The notes beneath the pieces are model-generated. The model did no database searches and was not told the origin of the DNA. It was given only the letters and a program-made list of their open reading frames with translations. From Acidovorax sp. NCPPB 3576 (GTDB taxonomy: Bacteria > Pseudomonadota > Gammaproteobacteria > Burkholderiales > Burkholderiaceae_C), in the NCBI RefSeq assembly GCF_028473605.1, contig NZ_CP097267.1, forward strand, positions 3,092,501-3,156,500: DNA of 64,000 nt, given 5' to 3'. How positions within the stretch are numbered: position 1 is the stretch's first letter; every line of letters starts with the position of its first letter. Positions 16,239 to 25,566 of this stretch are shown here, piece by piece. The position numbers and the translations under genes are program-made.

Positions 16239-17675
16239 ATGGGACTTTGTGGATCTTCATTGCGAAGCAACTCTTCGCCTCGGCACGCCTACGTGTCCAG
16301 CACGCCTGCATCCCCAGCCGCAACGCCGGCGGCCTCCGACGTGGAGTCGCCGGCAATCTCGCCGCGATCCAGGGCGTCATCACCGGGCGGTGGGCTGGCA
16401 CCCCGTGCATCCCTGGCGAACCAGGCGGCCACTCCTTCCATGTTGCGCGAAGAAGCATTGCGACTGCAACGCTCCGGCTATTGTGCTACCCCGTCCAGCG
16501 CTGCGGCCTTTCTTGAATCCATGCCCAAAGGCTCTGCCTACCAGGACCTTCAGGGGCCTGCGTTGGGCCGCTACATGGGTGCGCTTGCCGAAGATGTGGA
16601 CGCGCTGGCCTCCCACAGCCGGCTCGGCATGCCAGTGGCCAGGGCTTGCGCCAGCGATGCCATGATGTCGGCGGTCGCTTACGGCTCCATCGGAACGCAA
16701 CTCAGCCTGTCCGACCGGACTACGCTTTTGCATACGCTTTATGGCATGCGCGAGGCGGCGCGCGCGCAAGAAGAACTCAAGCCCTGCCTGCAGGGCGTGC
16801 CTGCGTTCAGAGGCATGGCGGCCCAGGAGGCATGGCGCATGGTTCTGGACCATGCCGCCTGGACCGAAGGGCCTGCGGCTGGCCTGCGCTACGAGAACGA
16901 GCCCGGCTACATGGGCGGCATGCTGGACGGTTTGCGCAAAATGCTGGTGCACCAGCGGCAGGGCCGGGAACTCGATACCGAAATGCTGGTAGATCTGCAT
17001 GATGCGTGCACGGCTGGTGTATTCCGCCGGGGTGCGCTGGACCAGAACGTCCATGACGTGGATGACATTCCTTCATTCAAACCGCTGGCAGCTTCTCCCA
17101 CCCGTGTGGAAGGACAACTGCCGTCCGGACTCCGCCACTGCGAGGATGTCGAATTCCATCTGGACGCAGACGTCGGCAACGTCAGCTCGGAGGGATTGAA
17201 GGAGCTACTGAAGAACGAACGTGCCATGCCGGCAGACCAGCGCAATGGCCTGTGGCTCGTCGACAGGAATGATCGCAGTGAGCGGCACCGCCTCACAGCC
17301 GCGCATCAATGGCACCCGGGCACCCATCTGGTGCGCTTGGCGACCCCTGCCCTGGACCGTAGCGACAATGCCGAGAAGGCATCGCTGATCCTGCGCGAAT
17401 ACCGCACGGACGTCGCCAAGGCATCTTCCGAAAAGGAAAAGTTGCGGGCCATCGCACGCTGCGCGCAGCGACTGGAGCAGGCCCACCTCTTCATGGACGG
17501 CAACGCACGGACTACGGGCTTCCTGGTCGTCAACAAGCTCCTGCTGGAAAACGGACTCGCACCCACGCTGATCGCTGATCCCAACCACTTCGACGGTCTT
17601 TCGGCCAACGAACTCGCAAAGGACATCCAGCGGGGACAAACCTTGTTCAAGCGCTACTGTGTCGCGGCTTCATGA
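16239..17675 (+). CDS. Fic-domain protein, candidate type III effector
   Basis: 478 aa from the chosen start. The frame is open from 16095, but the hrp-type promoter predicts a transcript starting near 16178, leaving ATGs at 16215 and 16239. The second gives MGLCGSS, an N-myristoylation motif (Gly2, Ser6) with a palmitoylatable Cys4, followed by about 50 residues rich in Ser, Pro and Ala, typical of a type III secretion signal. The C-terminus holds a Fic core, HLFMDGNARTTG, with His at about residue 416 (family pattern HxFx[DE]GNxRxxR; here the last Arg of the pattern is absent). Fic enzymes transfer AMP or other phosphoryl groups to host proteins. Plasma-membrane targeting in a plant cell is a prediction. 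The start at 16215 would hide the myristoyl motif. Confidence 0.8.
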   Translation: MGLCGSSLRSNSSPRHAYVSSTPASPAATPAASDVESPAISPRSRASSPGGGLAPRASLANQAATPSMLREEALRLQRSGYCATPSSAAAFLESMPKGSAYQDLQGPALGRYMGALAEDVDALASHSRLGMPVARACASDAMMSAVAYGSIGTQLSLSDRTTLLHTLYGMREAARAQEELKPCLQGVPAFRGMAAQEAWRMVLDHAAWTEGPAAGLRYENEPGYMGGMLDGLRKMLVHQRQGRELDTEMLVDLHDACTAGVFRRGALDQNVHDVDDIPSFKPLAASPTRVEGQLPSGLRHCEDVEFHLDADVGNVSSEGLKELLKNERAMPADQRNGLWLVDRNDRSERHRLTAAHQWHPGTHLVRLATPALDRSDNAEKASLILREYRTDVAKASSEKEKLRAIARCAQRLEQAHLFMDGNARTTGFLVVNKLLLENGLAPTLIADPNHFDGLSANELAKDIQRGQTLFKRYCVAAS

Positions 17676-17769
17676 GCGCATTGCGGCCAAGCGGAGACGG
17701 CCGCATACCCTGCATTGCAAGAAGTGCCAGTGCCCGCTCGCCGCGCCACGGCGTTCCTTGAGCATGGGT

Positions 17770-18705
17770 TCATCCGCCTGTGGAGCCAAACGTCCCCGAC
17801 AGCAGCTCGGGCAGGCGCTCCGCCCCCATGCGGAAACCGCAGGCCTGCGCATGGCCGCCGCCGCCCATGCTCTCGGCCAGCACCGAGCAGTCGAAGTTGC
17901 GCTGCGAGCGCAGGCCCACCTTCACCTTGCCCTCCTTGCTGACGATCCACATCAGCGCGAACGTGCCGCACTGCTTGGACAGCATCTCGCCGATCAGGCT
18001 GTGGAAGGCGCCCGGGGCGTTGACCATCAGGCCCTGCTTGCCGTTGAAGGTGACCGGCTGCGCCCCGCCCGCCACGTCGGCGGCCAGGTGGCGAAACTTC
18101 TCGTCCATGGCATTGCCGCGCGCGACGAAGGCGGCGGACTGCTCGGGCGTGAATTGGGCGATGGCTTCCCAGCGCGCGAAGTCGAAGGGCTCCATGTCCA
18201 GCGCGGCCAGGTAGCCGGCGCTCTCGGGGTAGGCCCAGGCCCAGATGTCGCGGTCTTCCACGTAGCGCACCAGGTCGGGCAGCGGCGTGTCGGGGTAGAA
18301 AAATTCCCACGCCAGCCGCGCGCCGGACTTGTCCATGTCGAAATGCACCACGCCGCAGCGGCAGGCAAAGCCGGTGAGTTTTTCGGCAGCGCTCTTGTGG
18401 TGGTCCAGCATGACCAGCTTGGCGGCGCGTTCGTCGATGGCGCCCAGGATGTCCGGCGCGAAAGAGAAGTCGAGGATGTACACCGCCCGGCCCTCGAGCG
18501 CGGGCAGGTCGTCCACCGACTGCACCTGCCCGTGCGACAGGCCCACGCATTCGGCCTGGCCGCCGTAGTAGCGCCAGGCGGCCAGCGCGGCCCCGAAGCC
18601 ATCGGCGCAACGGCCGTGGTACAGGATCAGGGGGTTGGGATCGTTCTTGTCCGGGTGCACCAGCAGTTGCAGGGGCAGGAGGGTTTTCTTCGTGGGGATC
18701 GTCAT
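17770..18705 (-). CDS. DHH/DHHA1 family phosphoesterase
   Basis: 311 aa. The N-terminal DHH domain shows the metal-binding series in ILYHGRCADGFGAALA, ILDFSF and VMLDHHKSA; the C-terminal DHHA1 domain is marked by SMGGGGHAQACGFRM. The family includes RecJ, nanoRNases and cyclic dinucleotide phosphodiesterases. The opening YHGRCADG points to the single-domain-pair group whose substrates are short nucleic acids or nucleotides. I chose the ATG of MTIPTK; another ATG three codons upstream is equally possible. It converges on the Fic gene and is divergent from the lipoprotein gene. Confidence 0.85.
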   Translation of the reverse strand: MTIPTKKTLLPLQLLVHPDKNDPNPLILYHGRCADGFGAALAAWRYYGGQAECVGLSHGQVQSVDDLPALEGRAVYILDFSFAPDILGAIDERAAKLVMLDHHKSAAEKLTGFACRCGVVHFDMDKSGARLAWEFFYPDTPLPDLVRYVEDRDIWAWAYPESAGYLAALDMEPFDFARWEAIAQFTPEQSAAFVARGNAMDEKFRHLAADVAGGAQPVTFNGKQGLMVNAPGAFHSLIGEMLSKQCGTFALMWIVSKEGKVKVGLRSQRNFDCSVLAESMGGGGHAQACGFRMGAERLPELLSGTFGSTGG

Positions 18706-18864
18706 GGGGCGCATTGTCGGGCACCGGGCCTGGGCACTGGTGCGGAGCACCCGGGGCGGGGGCTTGGCAGCGGGAGCGGTTTGGCTGTCCAATGCCCCTG
18801 GGCCGGCGCCCGGTGCCATGCAGGCCCGCTGCCGGATGTACGACCGATCCGCAAGGAGTTTTCG

Positions 18865-19500
18865 ATGCGCAAGCTGTCACTCTGCGTCCTGGCGCTGCTC
18901 CTGGCCGGCTGCGCCACGCGCGGCGCGGACAGCCTCTCGCTCGGCGCGCCCGGCAGCGCGGGTTATCCCGCCGACCCCGCCCGCCAATCGGCCGACCTGG
19001 CCGACTGCCAGCGCTACGCCAGCCAGATCGGGGTGGCGAGCGAGACCGTGGACGGCCTGGTCGCCGGCGCCGTACTGGCCGCCACCGTGGTCTGGGCGCT
19101 GGGCGGAAGCCGTAACGCGGTGCAGGATTCGGCGCTGATCGGCGGGGCGCTCGGCGCCACGCAGGGTGTGCAGGCGCTGGAGCGGCGCCAGGGCATCGTC
19201 GCCAACTGCATGGCCGGGCGCGGGTACGCCGGCAGCACCTACCCCGCCGTGGCCGCCGTGCCGGAGCCCAACCAGCCCGCCCGTTCTGCACACGCGGACT
19301 ACACGCCCCTGCCCGCCCGCGCCATCGGCACCGACACGTTCAACGCCGAGCGCCTCGCGCGCGACCAGTCCTGCACCGCCACGCCCATGGCCTGGCTGGC
19401 CGCCAAGGGGCCGGGCTTCGAGACCTACACCGTGCCCTGCAGCAACGGCGACGCCCTGGCGATCCGCTGCGAATTCGGGCAGTGCCGCGTGCTGCGCTGA
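18865..19500 (+). CDS. Glycine-zipper lipoprotein
   Basis: 211 aa. Signal peptide with lipobox LLAGC, then a Gly/Ala-rich helical hairpin (LVAGAVLAATVVWALGG...LIGGALGATQG) resembling the glycine-zipper segment of outer-membrane lipoproteins, then a C-terminal domain with four cysteines (DQSCTATP, VPCSNG, IRCEFGQC). A good ribosome-binding site (AAGGAG) is seven bases upstream of the ATG. The likely location is the outer membrane or periplasm; no specific function. Confidence 0.8.
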   Translation: MRKLSLCVLALLLAGCATRGADSLSLGAPGSAGYPADPARQSADLADCQRYASQIGVASETVDGLVAGAVLAATVVWALGGSRNAVQDSALIGGALGATQGVQALERRQGIVANCMAGRGYAGSTYPAVAAVPEPNQPARSAHADYTPLPARAIGTDTFNAERLARDQSCTATPMAWLAAKGPGFETYTVPCSNGDALAIRCEFGQCRVLR

Positions 19501-19610
19501 CGGGCTGCCGATGGCCTGACGACTGACTGACCGACTGACCGAGCGAACGTGCCTGCCGGTGGAGTCGGCCGCCCGGATGGCGTCGGTTTGCGCGATGCAC
19601 GGCATGCCCC

Positions 19611-20840
19611 CTATCCCTCGGAGCGGCGCTTCGCCCACCGAAGCACGGGGGTGATGGCGGCCGCCACGCCCAGCACCATGGCAAGGCCCAGCCAGGTCCA
19701 TTCCAAGCCATCGCCGAAGTTTGCCGCGGCGGCGGCCAAAGGAGCGCCCAGCGCCAGTCCGCCAAAGAAGGCGGCAGACAGCCAGCCGGACGCCACGGCC
19801 GTGGCACCGAACGTGGCGTGCCGCACGACCATGCCCATGGCGATGGCGTTCAAGGCCGCCGCGCTGATGCCCATCAGCCCTGCCGCGCCCCACAGCGGCC
19901 ATTGCCGCACGGGGTCCGCCAGAAGCACGCCGCCCGCCGATGCGGCGGCGATCACCAATAGGGCCAGGATCAACCAGGACTCGTCCCGAAGCCGCGCAGC
20001 CCATGGGGTCAGTACCACGCGCGAGACCAACCCGGTTGCGGCGAAGACCGCCACCAGATGGCCCGCCTGTGCCAGGGGCCACCCCTGGGCAGCCGCGTGC
20101 GCAGGCAAGGACACGATGAATGCAGACAGTGCGGCACCCACGCACCACTGGATGCCCATCAACACGGCCAGCGCGAAGTTCGGCCGCGGTGGGGCCATCG
20201 GCGGCGCCGGCCCGGCCGCGTGCTGCCGCGTCACGGCGGGAACGAACAGGGCCAGCAGCAGGCTCAGAGGGGCCATGAGACCGAGCGTCCAACGCCAGCC
20301 CCAATGGGCTGCCAGCACGGGCAAGGCCAGCCCCGCGAACAATGCGGCCACCTGCACGCCTGCCTGTTTGAGCCCCACCATGCGCGGCCTCTGACTGGGG
20401 GCCACCTGCTGCGCAATGAGCAGGTTCGTGACCGGGTTGCACAGGGCCTGCGCCACGCCGCCGACAGCGACTGCGCAGGCCAGCGCAGTCAGGCCGGGCA
20501 CCCACGCCATCGTGGTGTAGACCAGCGCCACGGCCAGAAACAGCACCACCAGCCCACGGCGGGCGCCCAGCCGTGCCGTCCAGGTTCCCGCCCAGGGGGA
20601 CAGCGCCGCGGCCACGCCGAAGGTCGCAGCGGTGACCCATCCCAGTGACCCGGGCGCCACGCCCAGATCGCGGCCCAGCATGGGGCCGAGCGTTCCAACG
20701 GCGTACAGCACCAGCATGGGCAACGCCATGGCGGCCGTCAGGACGGCTGCCAGCCCGCAGGTGCCGGAGCGCAGATCGGCGCCCGTGGCCTTCGACTCGG
20801 AGGCCGTGCCGGCGAGAGGGTGCATGCCAGGCCCTTTCAT
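19611..20840 (-). CDS. MFS transporter, last gene of thiocarboxylate operon
   Basis: 409 aa, about 12 membrane helices. It begins at an ATG that overlaps the stop of the acyl-CoA dehydrogenase gene (ATGA), so it belongs to the same operon. MFS signature features include GTWTARLGARRGLVVL between helices 2 and 3 and the QRPRMVGLKQAGVQ loop. In the pdt locus of Pseudomonas stutzeri KC an MFS protein (PdtE) exports or transports the chelator, and I infer the same job here: moving the finished thiocarboxylate out of the cytoplasm. It could instead import the metal complex across the inner membrane. Confidence 0.85.
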   Translation of the reverse strand: MKGPGMHPLAGTASESKATGADLRSGTCGLAAVLTAAMALPMLVLYAVGTLGPMLGRDLGVAPGSLGWVTAATFGVAAALSPWAGTWTARLGARRGLVVLFLAVALVYTTMAWVPGLTALACAVAVGGVAQALCNPVTNLLIAQQVAPSQRPRMVGLKQAGVQVAALFAGLALPVLAAHWGWRWTLGLMAPLSLLLALFVPAVTRQHAAGPAPPMAPPRPNFALAVLMGIQWCVGAALSAFIVSLPAHAAAQGWPLAQAGHLVAVFAATGLVSRVVLTPWAARLRDESWLILALLVIAAASAGGVLLADPVRQWPLWGAAGLMGISAAALNAIAMGMVVRHATFGATAVASGWLSAAFFGGLALGAPLAAAAANFGDGLEWTWLGLAMVLGVAAAITPVLRWAKRRSEG

Positions 20841-22003
20841 GAAGCGGCGGCTTCGAGGTCGATCAACTGGCGGCCCACGGAGCTGATCAGGGCTTCGTCG
20901 GCGCCATCCAGGATGCGCGTGGCCCGCGCTGAGCGAAAGATGCCCGACAACGGGGTGAGCGCACTCAAGCCTTCTGCGCCGAAGACCTGTATGGCGGAAT
21001 CCGCTGCCAGTCCCAGGGCGCGGGCAGCAGCCACCTTGGCGAGATTCGCTGGCAGATCGCACCGGCGGCCGGCGTCGAATTCCTCGGCTGCGGCATGCAC
21101 CAGCGCGCGCGCGCTGGTCAGCGCCAGGTGGACCTCGAAGACATGCCGCCGCACGAGCTGTTTGTCCGGCAGTGCCGCCATCGTTCCGCGCGGACTGCGG
21201 ATGCGCTCGCACAGCAGATCGAAGCAACGCTGGCCCAGGCCCAGCCAGTGGCTGGAGCGCAGCAGCCGGCCCAATACCAGCCGCTGCCGCATCAGCGCCA
21301 TGCCCCGGTGCGGCTCGCCGAGCACGTGATCGGCCGAGACACGCACGTTCGTGAACGAGATCTCGCACTGCCCCTGGTGCCGCCCGAGGATGTCCAGTTC
21401 GCGCTCCACCCTGAAACCGGGTGCATCGGTGGGCACCACGATCATCGACAGCGCCTGCTCTGCGGGACCATCCGGCAGCGTGCGGGCCACGACGGTGACG
21501 AAGGCAGCGCGGCCCGCGCGGCAGATGAACCACTTGCGCCCGTCGATGTGCCAGTGCCCATCGCGCAGCGTGGCCGACGTCTGGATGGTCGATGGCATCG
21601 AGCCGATGCCTTGCGGCTCGGACATGGCGTAGGCCGGCGTGGCTTGCCCCGCGGCGAGCGGCGCAAGATAGCGCTCGCGGACCAGGGGACTGCCATGCAG
21701 AAAAAGCATGTGCGCATCGACGGCGGCCTCGCTGCCGAAGACCATCGGGCCATGTTCCGATCGGCCTTCCGCCTCTGCAACAGGGACGTAGGCGGCGAGC
21801 GAGCTCACGCGCCCGCCCAGCGCGGGGGGATAGTAAGACCCCCACAACCGGGCACGCCGGGCGGCCGCGACCAGCTCGGCGGCCTTGCCTGCGGCGGCCG
21901 AATCGTCTTGATCCAGAAGGCCCTCGGCCGGAATGACGTGGGCATCGATCCATTGCCGCACTTCGCATGCCAGCGTGTTCGATAACCGTGCTTGTTCGCT
22001 CAT
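20837..22003 (-). CDS. Acyl-CoA dehydrogenase-like flavoprotein
   Basis: 388 aa. Family features: AYAMSEPQGIGSM (flavin loop), WHIDGRKWFICRAGRA, MIVVPTDAPGF, a helical C-terminal domain with QVFGAEGLS and the ARATRILDGADEAL end. The usual catalytic Glu of the YEGT motif is replaced by LDGADEA, so the reaction may differ from fatty-acid beta-oxidation. In the pdt cluster an acyl-CoA dehydrogenase homologue accompanies the ligase. A role in oxidising or aromatising the carrier-activated acid is plausible, but unproven. The start is 15 bases after the ligase stop, and the end overlaps the MFS gene. Confidence 0.87.
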   Translation of the reverse strand: MSEQARLSNTLACEVRQWIDAHVIPAEGLLDQDDSAAAGKAAELVAAARRARLWGSYYPPALGGRVSSLAAYVPVAEAEGRSEHGPMVFGSEAAVDAHMLFLHGSPLVRERYLAPLAAGQATPAYAMSEPQGIGSMPSTIQTSATLRDGHWHIDGRKWFICRAGRAAFVTVVARTLPDGPAEQALSMIVVPTDAPGFRVERELDILGRHQGQCEISFTNVRVSADHVLGEPHRGMALMRQRLVLGRLLRSSHWLGLGQRCFDLLCERIRSPRGTMAALPDKQLVRRHVFEVHLALTSARALVHAAAEEFDAGRRCDLPANLAKVAAARALGLAADSAIQVFGAEGLSALTPLSGIFRSARATRILDGADEALISSVGRQLIDLEAAAS

Positions 22004-22018
22004 GCGGGTCCTTTCGTG

Positions 22019-23674
22019 TCAGCGAGCAATCCGGAAACCCGGTCCGTTGCCCAGTTCAGCGACTTCGGCAGTCAGCACCTTCTTGTCCACCTTGCCTGCC
22101 GGACTCAGCGGCAGTTGGCGGTAGTAGCGCAGATACTCCGGCAGCTTGTTGTTTTCCAGCCCCTGCTCGCGCAGGTAGGCATTGATCTCGTTCAGGCTTG
22201 GCCGCGGCGCACCGTCGCGCATCGTCAGGCACAGGCACACCCTCTGGCCCATGTCGGCATCGGGCACGGGCACACAGGCAGCGCTCACCACATCGGGGTG
22301 GCCCGTCGCCAGCGTTTCGATCTGCACGGTGCTGATGTTGGAGCCGCCGCGGATGACGATGTCCTTCTTGCGCCCGGTGAGCAGCAGGTATCCGTCGGCA
22401 TCGAAGCGCCCCAGGTCGCCGGTATAGACCCAGCCGTCGGCATCTCTGTAGCGCTGATCGAGTTCCGGCGCGTTGACGTACTGCATGGGGCTGAGCGGGC
22501 CGCGCGCCGTGATTTCACCGATATCACCGGCGCCGACCTCCCGGCCCGCCGCATCGACGAGGCGGATCGCGCACACGCTGTCGTTGGGCTTGCCGACGCT
22601 GCGCAGCACCAGCTCCAGCGGTTCGTCCAGCGTGTTGTGGCAATTCACGCCATCGGCCGAGCCATAGAGGCTGATGAAGCCGCAGCCGAATGCCTCGACA
22701 CAGCGGCGGATGCTCGCACTGTCGATCACCGAGCCGCCGCTGACCATTGCCACCAGGCTGGACTTGTCGATGCGCGCCAGCAGCGGATCGGCCGCCATGC
22801 GCTGCAGCATGGTAGGGACCCCCAGGACGTGGGTGGGCTTCAGGCTGGCGATGGCTTCGATCGCGTTGGCGGTGTCGAAACGGGGAATCAACGCGATCGA
22901 TCCCCCCAGCCAGGACAGCACGCCAAAAGTGGCGGTCGAGCCGAAGGAGGAGCCCAGCGGCACGAGATACAAGCCCCGAAATCCTTGCTCCTGGGGATGC
23001 AGCCGCTGCAGGAAACGCCCACGGCCGCCGAGCAGCGCATTGTGCGAATACGCGACCAGCTTGGGCTCGGACTCCGTGCCCGATGACACCAGCAGGCGCA
23101 CGGGCGCGTTGGGATCCACGGCAGGCAGCGACACGGGATCGATGGCAGGGCCCTCCAGCATGTCGTCGAACGTGGACCACCCCTCGCGGCATCCGCCATC
23201 CAGCACGAGAACGCGCAGCGACAGCAGGCTGGACCGCAGCGATTCGACCAGCTCGCACAGGTCCACATCGCCATGGCTGGGCGGGACGATGACGGCGCGC
23301 GCCTGGCAGCGCCGCAGCAGCGACTCCATGTCGAGCCGGCCGCGGCCCGGCGGCAGCGGCGCCACGATCGCTCCCAGCGCAGCGACGGCCAGGTCGATGG
23401 CGCAACTGCGCCAGGAATTCGCCAGTTGGTAGGCAACGACGTCGCCGGGCACGATGCCGCGCTTGCGCAGGCTTGCCGCCAGGCGATGCGCGGCGTCCAG
23501 CAGCATGCCGTAACTGACGCTGCCCGTCGGCGACACCACGGCCGGCCTGTCGGGCTGGCGCAGGGCATGGGCTGCGAACATCTCGTACACCGAGCGGTCG
23601 GGATACCAGCCACGAAGGCTCCATTCGCGGCGCAACGATGCGGGAACGAGATCGATGATTCCGGATGCGCTCAT
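22019..23674 (-). CDS. AMP-dependent acyl/aryl-CoA ligase
   Basis: 551 aa ANL-superfamily enzyme. Core motifs: VSSGTESEPKLVAYS (P-loop), SLYGSADGVN, YTGDLGRFDADGYLLLTGRKKDIVIRGG and the catalytic lysine in LSPAGKVDKKVL. It would adenylate a carboxylic acid; in the pdt and qbs pathways the acyl-adenylate is then attacked by the thiocarboxylated carrier protein to give a thioacid. The ATG overlaps the stop of the CoA-transferase gene (ATGA). The acid substrate cannot be told from sequence. Confidence 0.9.
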   Translation of the reverse strand: MSASGIIDLVPASLRREWSLRGWYPDRSVYEMFAAHALRQPDRPAVVSPTGSVSYGMLLDAAHRLAASLRKRGIVPGDVVAYQLANSWRSCAIDLAVAALGAIVAPLPPGRGRLDMESLLRRCQARAVIVPPSHGDVDLCELVESLRSSLLSLRVLVLDGGCREGWSTFDDMLEGPAIDPVSLPAVDPNAPVRLLVSSGTESEPKLVAYSHNALLGGRGRFLQRLHPQEQGFRGLYLVPLGSSFGSTATFGVLSWLGGSIALIPRFDTANAIEAIASLKPTHVLGVPTMLQRMAADPLLARIDKSSLVAMVSGGSVIDSASIRRCVEAFGCGFISLYGSADGVNCHNTLDEPLELVLRSVGKPNDSVCAIRLVDAAGREVGAGDIGEITARGPLSPMQYVNAPELDQRYRDADGWVYTGDLGRFDADGYLLLTGRKKDIVIRGGSNISTVQIETLATGHPDVVSAACVPVPDADMGQRVCLCLTMRDGAPRPSLNEINAYLREQGLENNKLPEYLRYYRQLPLSPAGKVDKKVLTAEVAELGNGPGFRIAR

Positions 23675-25566
23675 GACCACCTCCAGGGAGACTGCACTTG
23701 GACATAGGAGGCTGGCCGCAGCGCGCGGGCCAGCCGGGGGTTTTCGGGCAACAGGGCGAGGTCTTCGGCCACCGCGATGGCCGGCACGCCGATGCGGGAC
23801 AGCAAGCGTTCGGCGTCGCCCAGCGTCAACGCCCCCAGCCAGCCGGGCAGCGCGCCTCGAACCACGGCGGCGGACGCTGTTCGCGGCAGGCCGGCGGCCT
23901 CGGCCAGGCGGCCCAGCGCCGCGTCGTCGGGGCATTCCACGGCGATCTGTCCGTCTTTCACGGGGATCACGGCCTGAAGCAGGGGACCGCAGTCCGTTGC
24001 CGTCTCGTCCCCTTCCCAGCACGCCTGCAACTCGCGGGCACACAACAGGGTCGCGGCGCCCAGCAGCGAGGTATCGACGCGGCAACCCGACGGGCTCAAC
24101 TGCCGGCGCAGCAGCGCGGCCGTGACACCCTGCGCGGCGACAACGCCCCCCAGCACATCCAGCACGGTGAAAAGAGATCCCCCGCGCGTGCCGGCGGCCT
24201 GCGCGACGACCGATGCGGCGCCGGAGTAGGCCTGGGCCATGAAATCAGTGCCTGGCAAACCCGGAGCAGGGCCTTCGCTACCCCAGCCGCCGGCATAGGC
24301 ATAGACCAGTGCCGGATTCACCCGATGGAGGTCGCCATCGTCCAGGCCCAGTTCCAAAGCCTTGCCGGGTGCCCAGTTGTGCAAGAACACGTCCGCATCG
24401 CGGGCCAGCTCCAGCACGGCCGAGCGGCCCGCAGCGGTCCGGATGTCTATCTCTCGCACCGTCTTCAAGCGGTTCAACGCATCGAAGCGTGCCGACACCT
24501 CCCCGGCCATCGGCGGCATGCCGCGCAGCGGGTCCCCGCCCGGAGGCTCGATGCGGACCACCCGTGCGCCCAGCAGCGCGAGCAGATGGCCTGCCAGCGG
24601 TCCCTGGATGCGGCGGCACGATTCGATGATCGTCAGCCCGCTGAGCGGCAGTGATTGCGGCGACGGCAGCGGCCGGACTGCGGGTGGGCCAGGGTTCGTG
24701 GAGAATCGCCACGGCCCTTGCATCCAGAGGTCGCGGGCCCCGGGGTCCTGCGCACGTGCGGCCAGTGGCCTGACCGGACAGACCGCCATGCCGGCCTGCG
24801 CGCAACGCGCCGCGATGTCCGCGTAGGGCAAGCCGGCCAGTAGCTGCATCATGCTTGCCGGCATCGGCGACACGGCCTTGGCGTAGCGCAGCAGGAAGCC
24901 CTTCCAACCCTGCGCAGCCACGGCGGGCTCGATGCCCAGCGCTCCCCAGAAATTGCGCCAAGGCTCCGCATCCAGCGATTCGATTTCGAACACCACCCCA
25001 TCGGCCGACAGGAAAGGCGGCCGATCCTGCGGCGAATGGCTGCCTGGCGACAACCTCTCCGGCGCATCGGACGCAGTGGCCCCGGCGAGGTATTGCCCGA
25101 TGCACAGCAGCGCCACACCGGCCAGCGACACCTCCACCCGCGTGCTGGAGGCGCCGCGCAATTGACCCAGCGCGGCCGCCATCGCCCCTTGCAAGGCGAG
25201 CGCGGAGGTCGCGGTGCCGACGCAGTGCAGGCCGAGTGCGCGGCTGCCGCCGCTGGAGCGGCCATGCACCGCCATCAAGCCGCTGCCCGCCTGTGCCAGG
25301 AATTCGCTGCCACCGATGGCGTGGCTGCCGTCGGCCCAGGCGTGGACGGTGGCCGTCACGGCCCGCGCACCGGGTGCGACGAGATCGAATCGCAAGGCAT
25401 GGTCACGCTCTGGCGAAGCGGCAGGCGCCCCATCGCACGCGATACCCAGCCGATCGGCCTGGAACCGGAGAGAGCGCACGAACGGCCCCCAGCCGCCTGT
25501 CGCGCCCGTGGCCATGCGGCCCAGGCCACAACCGGCCAGCCATGGCGTGGCCGCGGCTTTCAGCAT
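23671..25566 (-). CDS. Tandem CaiB/BaiF-type CoA-transferase
   Basis: 631 aa, about half again longer than the usual 400-residue family-III CoA transferase. The C-terminal half (from about 309) is a normal CaiB domain with LAGHLLALLGARVVRIEPP, FLHNWAPG and the catalytic Asp in GTDFMAQAYSG (D441). The N-terminal half repeats part of the fold (ALGLHCVGTATSALALQGAM, TRVEVSLAGVALLCIGQYL) but has lost the Asp region, so it is probably structural. The pdt cluster also has a CaiB-like protein. It overlaps the carrier-protein gene at its start and the ligase gene at its end. It might move the acyl group between CoA and another carrier. Confidence 0.85.
   Translation of the reverse strand: MLKAAATPWLAGCGLGRMATGATGGWGPFVRSLRFQADRLGIACDGAPAASPERDHALRFDLVAPGARAVTATVHAWADGSHAIGGSEFLAQAGSGLMAVHGRSSGGSRALGLHCVGTATSALALQGAMAAALGQLRGASSTRVEVSLAGVALLCIGQYLAGATASDAPERLSPGSHSPQDRPPFLSADGVVFEIESLDAEPWRNFWGALGIEPAVAAQGWKGFLLRYAKAVSPMPASMMQLLAGLPYADIAARCAQAGMAVCPVRPLAARAQDPGARDLWMQGPWRFSTNPGPPAVRPLPSPQSLPLSGLTIIESCRRIQGPLAGHLLALLGARVVRIEPPGGDPLRGMPPMAGEVSARFDALNRLKTVREIDIRTAAGRSAVLELARDADVFLHNWAPGKALELGLDDGDLHRVNPALVYAYAGGWGSEGPAPGLPGTDFMAQAYSGAASVVAQAAGTRGGSLFTVLDVLGGVVAAQGVTAALLRRQLSPSGCRVDTSLLGAATLLCARELQACWEGDETATDCGPLLQAVIPVKDGQIAVECPDDAALGRLAEAAGLPRTASAAVVRGALPGWLGALTLGDAERLLSRIGVPAIAVAEDLALLPENPRLARALRPASYVQVQSPWRWS

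Noticed and set aside
19525-19545. Short GACTGACTGACCGACTGACC tandem pattern as a CRISPR or microsatellite
   Set aside because: It is only about 20 bases, lies between convergent genes and has no spacer structure.
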